Shown here piece after piece: positions 32,301 to 43,552 of a stretch of 64,000 bases of DNA; the first letter of the stretch is position 1; every line of letters begins with the position of its first letter. The DNA is from Megalobrama amblycephala (Eukaryota; Chordata; Actinopteri; Cypriniformes; Xenocyprididae). The notes under the pieces were generated by a model. The model saw nothing but the letters and a program-made list of their open reading frames with translations. It did not search any database and was not told the origin of the DNA. Position numbers and translations under genes: made by a program. Where the stretch lies: assembly GCF_018812025.1 (NCBI RefSeq), contig NC_063062.1:5232513-5296512 (forward strand). Reading direction: 5' to 3'.

Positions 32301-35300
32301 GACATTTGATAAAAAAACATTTCAAAACAAAACATACAATATTTAGAAACATAAACTGCATATTTGAGAGGTGAACCCACCCACTGTCAACTTTAATTTG
32401 ACTTGTAGATGTAAACTTGCTCTTTTCAGTTTCAGGGTAGGAAAGTTTGGAGATGGCTAAAGCACATGGGGCGGCCATCACCGATGCAGAAATCAGAGAG
32501 GAGGCATCAATCTGTGTAGAGGAGACTTTATTTATCCCATAGAGAACGTAACATACTGCGGTAAGAATTAAACTCATTTATTTATAACTGAATAGTTTTT
32601 TTCCCCATTCCAGCTTTTCATGGGAGAATTTTACCAATGAAATGAAGTACATGTTGCCATACCCCAAATGAGATGAATGCCCCCATAACACTCCCAGCAA
32701 TGGTGGCAAATCCTCCAGTCATGACAGCATGAATCTCAGATTTGGTCATGTCCTTCAAATAAGGACGAATCAGGAGGGGCGCCTCTGTCTGAAACACATC
32801 AGAACATTACAAATTTAAAATTGAAGATCAGAACATCATAACATTACAAATTAGAAATTTTAAATTGTTTAAGTGCCCTGAAGGATCTTCTCCCTTAAGA
32901 AACTGATGCACATCTGAATTTGTCAAGAAATGCTTTAGGAAAAATTGAATGCATTTATAATGTTGCATCTTTATGTATTTAATTTAATTGTATTTAATTT
33001 TATAATTATGTACATAATAAAAAAGGTAGAAAAGCTGTCACCTTGTCCTTATTTACCCCTTAAAGGGTTAGTTCACCCAAAAATGAAAATTCTGTCATTA
33101 ATTAATCTCCCTCATGTCGTTCCAACACCCGTAAGACCTTTATTTATCTTCGGAACACAAATTAAGATATTTTTGATAAAATCCGATGGCTCAGTGAGGC
33201 CTCCATTGTCAACAAGACAATTAACACTTTCAGATGCCCAGAAAACTACTAAAGACATATTTAAAACTTTAAATATAAAAATAATAATGAAGCTTTACAA
33301 ATCTTTTGTTTCAAATCAGTGGTTCGAAGCGTGAATGTCACGTGATTTCAGTAAAGCCGGGGACACACCTAATGATTAGCTGAAATATTCTAAGACTGAA
33401 CTGAACACACATACCAATTGTTTCCTTCGACTGGAGTCGATTTATATACTTACACGTGGAATTTGAACACCTTCTGTAATCGCAGACTGAACGCATTTGA
33501 GCGCGATCAGTCATAAGTATCAATTTACATTCATAATCGGCCTTTCAATCGTTAAGTGTGTGCGTGGCTTAAACGAGGCTTCGTTACATCATAAGTGTTC
33601 CGAAAATTCAATGGTTCACCACTGGGGGGTGTGACTTTGGCAGTTTGATACACGCTCCGAACCACTGATTCGAAAAGTAAAGCTTCATGAAGCAGTGTTT
33701 TGAAATCGGCCATCACAAGATATTGTTGAATAAAGTTTTTTTGGGGTTTTTTTGCACATAAAAAGTATTCTCGTCACTTCATAACATTAAGGTTGAACCA
33801 CTGAAGTCACATGAACTGTTTTAAATTTTGCGAAAAGGTTAGAAAGTACCCTCATTTGAACAACTCAAGCAAAGATATTTACATGGGTTGTTACTCATGG
33901 CGATAGATTGCTCAAAACAGCATGCGTCAAGTTAAGTATACTTTTCAAGGCTGTGGGTTTGACTGTGCACATAACCGCATACACTAACGTACGTGTAAAA
34001 AAAATGAAGTAAAACTAGGGCTTAACGCATAACTTTTAAATTTACAACAACATATCTGAGTTACTTTTTTAAAGAAGTAACGCAAGTTACTTTGTTTTCC
34101 CATTTATTGACCTCTCCTGTCCACATGTTGAGAGAAATCAGGAGTTACTGCAGAGGTGTTGTGTGTGAACATGATGGTTATTGTAGTTCTAGACTCAATG
34201 TAAACATGCATTTACTTATCTCACTTGCACAAGATTCAGTATTGCTTAAATTAATAAAAAAATTTAAAAAAATTGTGAAATGCAAACTTGTATATTTCAC
34301 AAGTTCTCAACTTATAAAATATTACACAAACCTGCAATAATTAAATATATTAAAGTACACAAATGTACTTTATGCATTTAATCTCACTTTATTAACCAGT
34401 GTCTTTGCTGCTGACCTTTGATGATCCGATTCAACATTTAATAAGCAAAAATTAGTTTAGATAAACATTACATTTGTGTTTCTTCATTTTTTTCTTCTTT
34501 TGTTATTACTGAAGTAAGAGTGTTGAACTTTCTTCTCCTTCGTCCTATTCTTCTTTAATCCAGAACAGCAGCACAGCTGAAAGGTTTGTTTGAGCTGCAC
34601 CTTCTACTGTACAGGTGTGACTTTGCATTTCCTTCAGCCTGAGGCTTATTCATTTCACTTTGGTGTGAAATTGCCTTTACATTTGCCAAAAATACAACTT
34701 TTTGTTATTAAAAAACAAAAACCAAGCCCAGCCTAGCCTTGGTGAGAAAAAGTAACGCAAAAGTATTGTAATGCTTTACTTTCCATAAAAAGAAACTAAC
34801 CCAATTAGATGCTTTTTAGGGAGTGAGACAATATTGTAACACATTACTTTTAAAAGTAACTTTCCCCAACACTGCATATTAGTATCTAAAGTGTACATAT
34901 TAGTACCTTTTGAAAGGGTACTGCCTTTTTTTCTGAGAGTAAATGAAAACATGAAATGAATTATTACCTGACCAACAAAAATGTTCCCTGCCACACTGAG
35001 AGTCTCTGTAGAGGAGGTTCCCATCGTTACCTGCATTACCCAGGAAATCTTGACACAGAATAATACATTATTAAAACAACATTCTAAAGGTCTCATATAG
35101 GTTGAATCAATACAAGAATGGACTGAGTCACTTTTACCTTTGTGATGACCCACTGCATCACCCCAATGTAGTACAGCACTGACATCACACTGCTGAAGAA
35201 CACCACTATAGGCAGAGCCTGTGCGTAATGAGCCACATTCAGTAGTAAAAATAAACCCATCCAAGCATTTCATGGAAAGTATGTATCATTACTAACCTGG

Positions 35301-38300
35301 AAAGCAAATATGTTTTCGATGAGGTCTCCAAACACAAATCTTGAACCGGCTTTTGTGTAGTCCAGAAATATCTGGGGGAAAAAAGAAAGAAAATGATTTA
35401 GAACAAGGCATTTTTTGTTCTTCTTTCTCTTGTAGTTAAAAACATATATTATTGTTTTGTTTCAATAAGTTACCACAGAATGTAAAATATTACCTTAATT
35501 TAAAGAGCTATATTTTTATAAGTAGAATATAGATTATTTTAGAGGTGTCCAAATGTCTGAGGGCACTAGTGATTTTTTTTTTTTAATTTTTCAAATTTAA
35601 TAAGATAACAATAATAATTATGTTTTATATTATACCTGAACTTGCTTTCCAAGCCATTCAAAGGCTAAGAGACCAGGCTCTGTCCTAATGACAAACAGGC
35701 CAATGGCAAACTGTAAACCAAGACCCCAGAAGACAGTCCTCCAGTTCACCTGCTCAGAATTCAATGCAAACAATCTTTTTGTTAACAACCACTCAAATGT
35801 ACCTTATACAGTTGTGGATGATTAAAATCATTGTCTATACAACTGAGACAGCAAATGACAGCCTTAACAATCTGATAAGGTTTGCAGGAATTCCAAAGTC
35901 TAAAACAAATGCATTCAGAGATAAGCACGTTCAATAAAGCATGTAATGCAGGTATGTGTTTTTTTTTTATCACTCACCGCAGTTCTGTGTGCAGAGAAGA
36001 GAAATATGGCAATAATGAATAGACAGACACCGGCAAAAGAGATGAGCTGCTCTGGGCGCTTTCGTGTGTCGACTGCCAGCCATGCCACCAGCAGTCCCAG
36101 CACAATTACTATGAACACCCTGAAACATAACAAGCATGATACATGTATATAGTTATGACTCATGGATTTGTGATTAAATGCACATATTGTATATTTTTAT
36201 TACATTTAGAGCAGTGGTTCTCAACCTTTTCGAAAGCCCCTCATTGTCCAACACAATATTCAAAGACTATTTGATATATTTCCAGCAATTATGATAAATT
36301 TTGATAAAAATTTTTAAACTAATTATCCACAATTTATTTTGTGACTTCAGAATTTTGCATGTTCTTCAATTAAAAACAACAGTTAATGTTTTTTTTATTT
36401 TTTTATTTTTTATTTTATTGTATTGTAGAAATAACTGGTAACACTTTACAATAAAATCTCATATGTTTACATTTGTTAATGCATTAGCTAACATGATCTA
36501 ACAATGAGTAATATATTTTTAAAGCATTTATTAATCTGAGTTAATAAAAATTTTGTTGGTCTTTGTTTGCTAAACTAATGCTAACAAACACAACTTTTTA
36601 TTTTAAAGTGGACCTATTATGCCCTTTTCAGTTCAGTTTCAGCTCAAAATACCCCACAGATCATTTATTATAGCTTGTCAAATTTTCCCCTATTTGGGCG
36701 TGAGCAAAAACACACTGTTTTTGTGTGTGTCCCTTTAAATGCAAATAAGCTGCTGCTCTCGGCCCTCTTTACAGAAGAGGGCGGAGCTTTAACAGCTCGT
36801 GCTTCGGTTGCTCAACAACAACAAAACTGGAGAATCTCACGCAGCCAAAATGAGGATTGTCAACAACACTCTACTACAACAACTCTTCCTCTTCTCTAAA
36901 GCAGCCCAACATGGCCTCATCCACTTTGTTGTGTGTTCTCGGGGGCGGGGTTTTTGTAAATATTAGGGTTAGTGATGTCACTAACCCGGGAAGAAGCTTG
37001 TTGTAGTCCATAACAGCCGTTTGTTGTAGTCCTTAAAAAGCAATTTCTGTAAAAGAAAATATCTCCCTTTGCATTGAACTTTGAGTGTCGTAACTTTGCA
37101 AATGTTGTTTATGCTCAAACAGCAACATTACACACTAACTAAAGTTAAAAAATGAACTCATAATCAAGGACCCCTTTAAAGGTACACTACATAACTGTTG
37201 GCCCTCTAGCAGTTAAAAAACAAAACTGCATGTATATTACAGAAGAACATTGTTTTGGTTGTGCTTCAGCTCTGCGTGACTGCGTGCATGAATATGGTTC
37301 TTTCTCATAACTAAAAAAAAGAGAGAGATTATCCTACTGCTCATACATCATTCACTACTAGGCATAAGAGATATAACCAGTTTAGATGGAAAGAATCTCA
37401 AGCTGCCTAGCTAAAGACGTTACTGTAGCTTTACCCATTAATAGACACGCTACTTCCTTGAAAATAAATTCCAGCACAGCACTACAATACCATAATGAAA
37501 TGACCCTTACAAACTTGGCTAACAAGTTGTTACACAAGTACAAACTCACATTGTTCTGCTAGTTGTAGTCATTATGAAGCAATTCATCAGCAACTTTTTA
37601 GCAACAAGATTACAAAAGCCACTATTCTAAAATGCCATAGGAAATTCCAGAGGGAATGTTTCTCTTCTAAACAGCTCTTATAGTCATCTCCAAACCATTC
37701 CAAGCTAAATATACTCTACTGTTCAAAGGTCTGGGGATTTTTTCTTTATTAACACTTCTATTGAGCAAGGGTAAAATTTACAGTCAAAAGTAACAGTAAA
37801 GACATTTATAATGTTACAAAAGTTTTCTGTTGAAATGCTGTTCTTTTTTTTAACTTTCTATTCACAGAGGAAAAAATGCATCACGGTTTGCACAAAAATA
37901 TTAAGCAGCACAATTGTATTCATTGATAATAATAATAATTTATTAAGCACTAAATCAGCATATTAGAATAATTTCTGAAGGATCATGTGACACTGAAGAC
38001 TGGAGTAATGATGCTGAAAATACAGCTTTGCCTTCACAGCATAAATTACATTTTCGAATAGAAAACTGTTAATAATATTTCACATTATTTTTGTTTTAAT
38101 GTATTCTGATCAAATAAATTAGACTTCTTTCAAAAACTTTTAAAAATCTTACAGACAAACCTTTTGAATGATAGTGTATCCGACTCACCATTTTATCCAT
38201 CTGATGTTGGACTTGAAACACCTTTGAGCAGGCTTGAAGAACCTCCTTATACTGTCACCTTTGTACTTATTCACTATTTCGCACACGACGATAAACACCC

Positions 38301-40292
38301 CCAGACAAGTGAGGACAACCAGAGCAATTGCCCTCTGGAAGTCCAAATAGCATGCAGCAATGAAGTATGCCAAATAACCTACAATTTAAAACACAAAAAA
38401 CATGAGGTATTGTACACTGTTCACTTGAAAAAAGTATAATGTATCACCATGTTTAATTAGAAACAAATACACTCTTAAGAATAAAGGTTCTTTATTGGAA
38501 TCAATGGTTCCATGAAGAATTTTTGAACTTTCCAACGCACAAAAGGTTCTTTAAAGTGGAAAAAGGTTCTTGTGATTATTAAAGTACCCCCTGTAGTGAA
38601 TAATTTCATCCCTTAAAACTCATCTTTGATCACCAAAATTACATATTTAAGCATTTTTTCCTGTAAAAAACTTCCTCATGCCTTAGCTTGAATTCATAGA
38701 TCTGCATATACTAGATGAAGCAAGTGTGTAACTTGCTTCATTTAGAATACACGGATCTATGAATATGCAAATTAGCCCCGCCTCCACTCACTCACATGAG
38801 CTCAGAGATCCACTCGGTCAACTTACTGAGGTAAACGCTACACAATGGTAACGCTTTTTACAACATTGGACACATAACGGCAATTAATATGATTTGCCTT
38901 TTGCTTGACTGTTATCAAACAGCTAATAATGTGTTGCTAATGTTACACAAACTATGATCGCCATGTCGGAGACACACAGCTGCCTTCTAACAATCAGTAT
39001 CCTTAGAAACGCTTTGAACAACTCACAAAGCATATCATAACATCGTAATATACATCATACATCTGCAATATTGCTAAATCCACACGATTTTTCATATCAA
39101 CAGAAAAATATACCACGATAACTCTCTGGAGATTCCCCCGCTTCAGAGCGGTCATAGTTAATGATATGCTAAAGCTCGCCAGTACTTTGACGTGATTGGT
39201 TAGTTTGTGACGTAAGAAACACCGGCGATTTCAAACCGCGTTTTTAGATCACTGCAGTTTTAAAGAGAAAATACTCAGGAATGGTGTTGACTTGTGAATT
39301 TTCACATGGTTTGTCTTAAAGCATATTAAAAACACCACATAGACATATAAACAACATTAAAAACTTGATTTTCAGCACAGGGGGACTTTAAAAAGTTCTT
39401 CACACTATGTGGTTTTTTCAAGAACTGTTCACTGAAACCTCCTTTTTGTACCTTTATTTTATAGAGTGCATAGATATAAAACTGGGAAGATGAAAATATG
39501 TTACCTGCAGCAAAGATTCCCAATGCAATGTATTTGATTATTTTGGAGTGTGTCTTGCAGAAGATCTCTGTGGCCGTGATGGGTATGCATGCTTTGCTGT
39601 GGTAAACAATGAATAAAAAGCTAAAAATCTTGCACATGTGAAGTGTAACAGCATTATTAGGTTGACAGAGTCAATATATTTACACTTTCGTCTATATCTT
39701 TTATTTAGGATGAGCTTAATATGAGGCATTATGCAATTATGCATCATTTCCAAATAATGTGACAATCATGCAATCTGAATAATGTCGTATTCACTGATTA
39801 GATTCACAACCACACCTAAGACATGATTTTGACTCCCTCTCTGACTCTTCTTTATCACTGTCACTCAGGTCTTCTGTTAATTTATCCTCCTAAAGATAAA
39901 AAAAAAAAAAATCGAGATTTTTAACATTGTTAACTTTTCAGAGAACTTCCTCATACTTCTTCAAGCCTACCTTCACAAATGCTGGATTGTCCACACCTTG
40001 TTCATTCCCATTCGGAACGATTGTCAACTGTAAATCTTCTTTGTCCGCTGTTAGGAAAGTAACAGAAAACTTTTTACCAGCTGTAATGAACCTTGATCCA
40101 ACAATTCCTTAAGAGCTGCAAGTTTCTAAACACGTCCGTTTTCACACTTCATCTGAACAATCATTAAACAAATATCTACAAATACGAAACCAACACCTCT
40201 TTTATGCAAACCTTGGTAAAAACACCTGTTCACATACTTGTTTGAAAAATAAATCTCTAAAGAATGGAGAAGTAAATAAATGACTTACTCAT
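26353..40292 (-). CDS. slc28a1: Concentrative Na+-nucleoside cotransporter (CNT)
   Basis: Seventeen minus-strand coding exons, listed 5' to 3': 40289-40292, 39971-40047, 39816-39889, 39505-39596, 38189-38378, 35978-36119, 35636-35749, 35297-35371, 35138-35218, 34968-35048, 32663-32788, 32381-32511, 32115-32283, 30429-30623, 30221-30302, 28749-28847, 26353-26462. The frame closes throughout: 613 residues against about 650 for human CNT1/2, with a shorter C-terminus. The first coding exon contributes only ATG-A. Order: acidic cytosolic N-terminus (1-60), N-terminal membrane helices, then the CNT core with GNIFVGQTEAPLL (302-316), [10 protein letters not shown] (N487, E488) and [11 protein letters not shown] (529-539), which form the sodium and nucleoside sites in this family. 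It imports nucleosides across the plasma membrane. Sequence is CNT1/CNT2-like ([18 protein letters not shown]), and position next to alpk3 points to SLC28A1. Selectivity residues are CNT3-like (see findings). Confidence 0.94.
26571..27360. mobile_element. Large foldback element, AGGGTTAGTTCACCC family, copy B
   Basis: TTAAAGGGTTAGTTCACCC at the left, AACAAACCCTTTAA at the right, with inverted arms of more than 300 bp (for example ACGACTTATTTAGTGATGGC and its complement). It lies in the last intron of slc28a1, about 110 bp upstream of the last coding exon in gene orientation. Confidence 0.88.
27640..28530. mobile_element. Diverged repeat with ACTTGAGTAAA / TTTACTCAAATAC ends
   Basis: TACTTGAGTAAACAACTG (27680 area) and ACATTTACTCAAATACTTTAC (28497 area) are inverted, and both flanks carry AGTAACTAATTACATTTAC-like sequence. 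No coding frame. In the last intron of slc28a1. Confidence 0.5.
28939..30162. mobile_element. 1.2-kb foldback element with TA target sites
   Basis: CAGTGGCATGCAGAAG at the left and GCATGCCACTG at the right are flanked by TA on both sides. The arms pair for roughly 550 bp (for example AGCAGTGACTGTATGATTTTGAG and its complement; GAACAGAGCTCAGTTTAACTGC and its complement). The middle (29450-29640) holds an open frame of 94 codons with no recognisable protein. Tc1/mariner-type ends. It lies in the slc28a1 intron between the exons at 28749-28847 and 30221-30302. Confidence 0.85.
30723..31664. mobile_element. Foldback cyprinid repeat, ACAGTCCAAAAGTTTGGAACC ends
   Basis: TACAGTACAGTCCAAAAGTTTGG at the left mirrors CCAAACTTTTGGACTGTACTGTA at the right. 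The arms contain the conserved ATCATTACTCCAGTCTTCAGTG block in both orientations. The centre carries CCCCAAACTTTTGAACGGTAGTGTA, the end of a related element, so it looks like two copies meeting head to head. In an slc28a1 intron. Confidence 0.85.
31690..32085. mobile_element. Partial copy of the same cyprinid repeat
   Basis: It carries the core TTCTGAAGGATCTTGTGACACTGAAGACTGGAG and the CAGCAAGGATGAATTAA edge, but lacks the second arm. It ends about 30 bp from the slc28a1 exon at 32115. Confidence 0.75.
33060..33826. mobile_element. Large foldback element, AGGGTTAGTTCACCC family, copy C (truncated)
   Basis: It begins TTAAAGGGTTAGTTCACCC and shares CACTGGGGGGTGTGACTTTGG and AAAGTATTCTCGTCACTTCATAAC with copy A. 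The outer end of the right arm is lost. It carries an inserted element at about 33356-33573. Confidence 0.8.
33356..33573. mobile_element. Nested element, GCCGGGGACACAC / GTGTGTGCGTGGCT ends
   Basis: Comparison with copy A (GATTTCAGTAAACAAGGCTTCG) shows about 218 extra bases here between GATTTCAGTAAA and AAACGAGGCTTCG. The extra segment has inverted ends GCCGGGGACACAC / GTGTGTGCGTGGC, and TAAA is repeated outside. The last 57 bases of the window (63944 on) begin another copy. Confidence 0.72.
34050..34877. mobile_element. AGTAACGCAAGTTACTT / AAGTAACTTTCCCCAACACTG repeat
   Basis: GTTACTTTTTTAAAGAAGTAACGCAAG at the left and TAACACATTACTTTTAAAAGTAACTTTCCCCAACACTG at the right define a diverged element in an slc28a1 intron. 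It is related in its ends to 55511-56444. Confidence 0.55.
36437..36602. mobile_element. GGTAACACTTTACAATAA repeat
   Basis: GGTAACACTTTACAATAAAATCTC followed by TTAATGCATTAGCTAACATGATCTAACAATGAG is the start of a very common cyprinid repeat. It is truncated against the next element. In an slc28a1 intron. Confidence 0.7.
36603..37180. mobile_element. TTAA-flanked element, AAAGTGGACCTATTATG family
   Basis: TTTAAAGTGGACCTATTATGCCC at the left and AAGGACCCCTTTAAAG at the right. The same family, better preserved, is at 60018-60709. It contains a short incidental open frame (36675-36899) with no recognisable protein. Confidence 0.68.
37712..38178. mobile_element. Cyprinid repeat, CTACTGTTCAAAGG / CCTTTTGAATGATAGTG ends
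   Basis: A third relative of 30723-31664, with the AGAATAATTTCTGAAGGATCATGTGACACTG core. It ends 10 bp before the slc28a1 exon at 38189-38378, so that exon's donor site lies almost against the transposon. Confidence 0.8.
38469..39469. mobile_element. AATAAAGGTTCTTTATT repeat interrupted by a nested element
   Basis: ACTCTTAAGAATAAAGGTTC at the left and TGTACCTTTATTTTATAGAGTG at the right are inverted ends of a small repeat. The host is split by 38584-39386. Confidence 0.68.
38584..39386. mobile_element. Nested DNA element, GTCCCCCTGTGG family, copy 2
   Basis: The ends GTACCCCCTGTAGTG and CAGCACAGGGGGAC match the element at 9509-10092 read in the other direction. TTAAA borders both sides. No coding frame. 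Confidence 0.75.
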
Positions 40293-40304
40293 TCTTTGTT
40301 CTCT

Positions 40305-40350
40305 GTGACAACTGCTGGGTCTTGAACCTTGAGCTGGGATATATACTCTG
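40305..40350 (-). promoter_or_regulatory. slc28a1: Putative TATA promoter of slc28a1
   Basis: On the minus strand CAGAGTATATATCCCAG places a TATATAT box at 40345-40339. A start site about 30 nt downstream (near 40312) would leave a 5' UTR of only about 20 nt before the ATG at 40292. No competing upstream exon is evident, but one cannot be excluded. Confidence 0.5.
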
Positions 40351-41124
40351 CCCACTTGGAAATCTTATCATTAATTAACTACACACTAATGTGTTTTTAT
40401 TTAAGATACTTGCACGTTGCTATCAGATTAGTTAGTGATGACTACACTGTCATGAAACAGCGTCTTTTTATCATTTATTACAATGAAGCTCCTCCTTATT
40501 TCCAGAGGCCAACAAGATACAAATTAGAGGAAAACAAACTATCAGAAATAACAAAAATGTAACGTGACGGAGGGCCTGCAATTCTACGGCCGTCCCAGAG
40601 GCAGAGTCACACGGCGAGCAGGTGGCAGAGAGGAGGGGCCAGTATTATTATCCATATAATATAAAACACAAGCTCGATTACCAATCAAAACTGGCCCAAA
40701 ACAAGACCGACAGGGTGAATTTATGAGGGCCATTTATGAGTCATGGGTCATTTACTTTTAAACAACTTAGAAGATAGTATTCAAAATCACCTGTCAAGTT
40801 TATAAAATATATTACGTATCAGCATATGAGAGTCAAATTGGACGACTACAGGGACTCATTTCAAGATCACTCATTTAAGTGTGAAGTATGTTACTCAGTT
40901 CTGATCATTCCGATTCAATTTCAGCGAGTGAAGAACAAATTTATAATCACATGCGTTATGTATTATTATGTACGTTATCGTCTCTGACAGATGTTGAAGC
41001 TGAAGATCAAGTGGAGAGCCAAATGGCATCCAGCTCCCCCTCTCTGGACGTCCACCTCTATGGATCTAATGGGTGGAGGGATAGAGTTATGGGTTGGGTC
41101 AGGGTGTTATTGGACCTTCTAAGG

Positions 41125-42019
41125 CCCTGTCCCAAATGGCGCACTTCATGTGGACTTAAATTGCGCGTGCTCGCCGAGTGTACGAGTCCATAGGCCGTCC
41201 CATTCAGCATTTTAACGCTCTGAAGTGTGCTCAGCAGCGCCCCCTTTGTACCCTTGAAGCGGTCTTCCGCGAAGCCCACATAGATGCAGGCTCCACACAC
41301 TTTAACTACCCAGGAATCCTTGCGAAATGCCAATCAGACAACGGATGGGAGGAGATTTCGCTCAAGAGCAATTGATGACATGGTTGAGAAGAAAATATTT
41401 AAGTGTAGGTGTACATTACGGTGTACATTTTACCAGTTGTTACCTACAGTTTATACAAACATTATGGTCATCGACCAGTGGTTGATATCTCAAACATAAT
41501 AATAGCGCTTTGAATAATACGATCGCATTATGATTCATTAAATAAATAGAACCGAATGTCAGGGCTTTACTGCGTCATATGTAAACCTAGTATTTATATT
41601 TAAACCTGTAAATTCATCTGAAACTCACGCACATGTTTATTATGTGTTAAAATTGTAATAGTTCAAATGGAACATGTATTATTACAACTGTATACATTAT
41701 TTAAATAAGCATGTATATATTGTCTAATGCCCAGGTGGCATAAGCAAAAGCAGGCTGTGTAGTTGACATGGAGATAATATTTTGCAAAAGAAAAGAAACC
41801 TGTTCTCGGTGCTAAATATTATCTCCGAACCTGCAGCTCCTTTCAAAAAACAACCAGACCGTTATTTCCGGCGTGTCGATCGAGTCTGTCCCAAAAATAC
41901 CTCTCAATGCGACCTCGTGGACTCGCGCCAAGGGCCCTATAGGTCTGCACTACATGACGTCACCAAAGTGTGGACTCTGAGGAAGTCTACAAGTCCGGAG
42001 TGTGCCATTTGGGACAGGG
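41125..42019. mobile_element. Non-autonomous element, CCCTGTCCCAAATGGC ends
   Basis: CCCTGTCCCAAATGGCGCACT at the left and AGTGTGCCATTTGGGACAGGG at the right are near-perfect inverted ends. The interior is GC-richer at the flanks and AT-rich in the centre, without transposase. Just outside, CAGCTCCCCCTCTCTGGA (41030) and CTAGAGAGGGGGAGCTGG (42054) form a second inverted pair, so it may sit inside another foldback. Confidence 0.75.
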
Positions 42020-43487
42020 CGTAACTCATTACGCCCATTACACCCAAATTACATCTAGAGAGGGGGAGCTGGACTTCACACTCTACCCATGGCTCTGCAG
42101 TGAGCAGCCTCTCACTCAGGCCACCATTTCCCACCCTCTTCTCAGAAAGCGATGACACATTCTAAACATCCAGTAGTGTGGATTTTCCAGGAAATGCGTG
42201 TACAGGGACCTCTGCTTCTTGTAAATACTACCGTGTATTGTGCACGTTATTTTTTTGACAGACATCAATGTCTTAATATTCAAATGATGTGGATTTATGA
42301 TGAATCGTAGGTAATAATAATTTATTTCTTAGCCGGCAAGTATTCACTGATGCCCATGAGTGTGTTATATTGATGTTTTTAGTTCTAATATTCCACAGAC
42401 ATAATGTGCGTGAGGGGTGAACTTGAATTTTGGGTAATTATAAAACGTGCTGGAGATGTCTGAAATACTTTTTGCGTAGGTAATTATAATTATTTTACGG
42501 AATGAAGTTTCTTTTGTGGTTTAAAAATTATTACATTCAGTTATTGCAAATTCGCTGACTTTTTTTTTTTTTTTTTTTTTTACCAATAAAGGTGTGGTTT
42601 TTAGGCAAAGTTGTTTTATTGTCTCTTATAACAAAAATATTTTATTTACACCCATGAAAATGGAGATCCTGGTTTTAAAACTGTTGTTCCATTGTTACCC
42701 CATTAGCAGATTTTGGCTGGCAGAGCACTAGCAGCATTGAGGCGTACGAAAACTACCAGCTTTAGACAATTTGGACACTAGATGCCACTGTTGCACATTG
42801 TAGTCACTTTTATGCCTGAATACAGAACACAGTAATAAAAACACACTGACAGCAGTCTAAGCACATGCTACTTCTGTGGAGAATTATTAAACTCCTCTTA
42901 ATCTATTGATTCTATATTAACCTATCTTTTTTCAGAACTTCCTAGTCCATTTAGTCAAATATATTTGACTGAAAGTTGTGGTCTTTGGCATTGTCTTGGA
43001 ACACTGATAATGCACAATATGCAGCTTCTAGATAGGCCTACATTTGATTTCCATGTAACTTCAAATTCAAATAAAATGTAGTGCCTGTCTGACCCTAAAC
43101 TGATATATTATGCATTCAAGAAAGTAGACTGAAACTCCCATCTGAAGCAAAATAACCTGACTCAATAGAATGCTTGTAAAGTTTACAGATTTAATAAATT
43201 AAATGCAACTGTCAGACAATATGTGGAATCTATGACTGTTTTCGTGGAAACTCATAAAATTAAATGGTGCCTAAATACCTTTTAGTTAACACAAGATGAC
43301 GCACACTTGCAGCTTAATAGACCGAAATGTGCATCACTGCATTTTATTGAAGGTCTAATGTGTACAAAACACATTACCAGATATTCATTAAGACATTTTA
43401 TGTGGTTTGCTGGAGCAAGCAGTCATGATTTTTCTATAATATCAGCCAAGTCTTTCCTGCAAATTTTTGTGTCCTCTTCTTCACAAA

Positions 43488-43488
43488 C

Positions 43489-43552
<64 letters not shown>

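Noticed and set aside
34776..35273. 165-codon minus-strand open frame
   Set aside because: It runs across two slc28a1 exons and their intron in a different frame; the transporter frame gives the conserved [17 protein letters not shown] reading.
40888..42158. Several 60-100 codon open frames between slc28a1 and znf592
   Set aside because: They lie across the ends of a non-autonomous transposon and mirror one another because of its inverted repeats.
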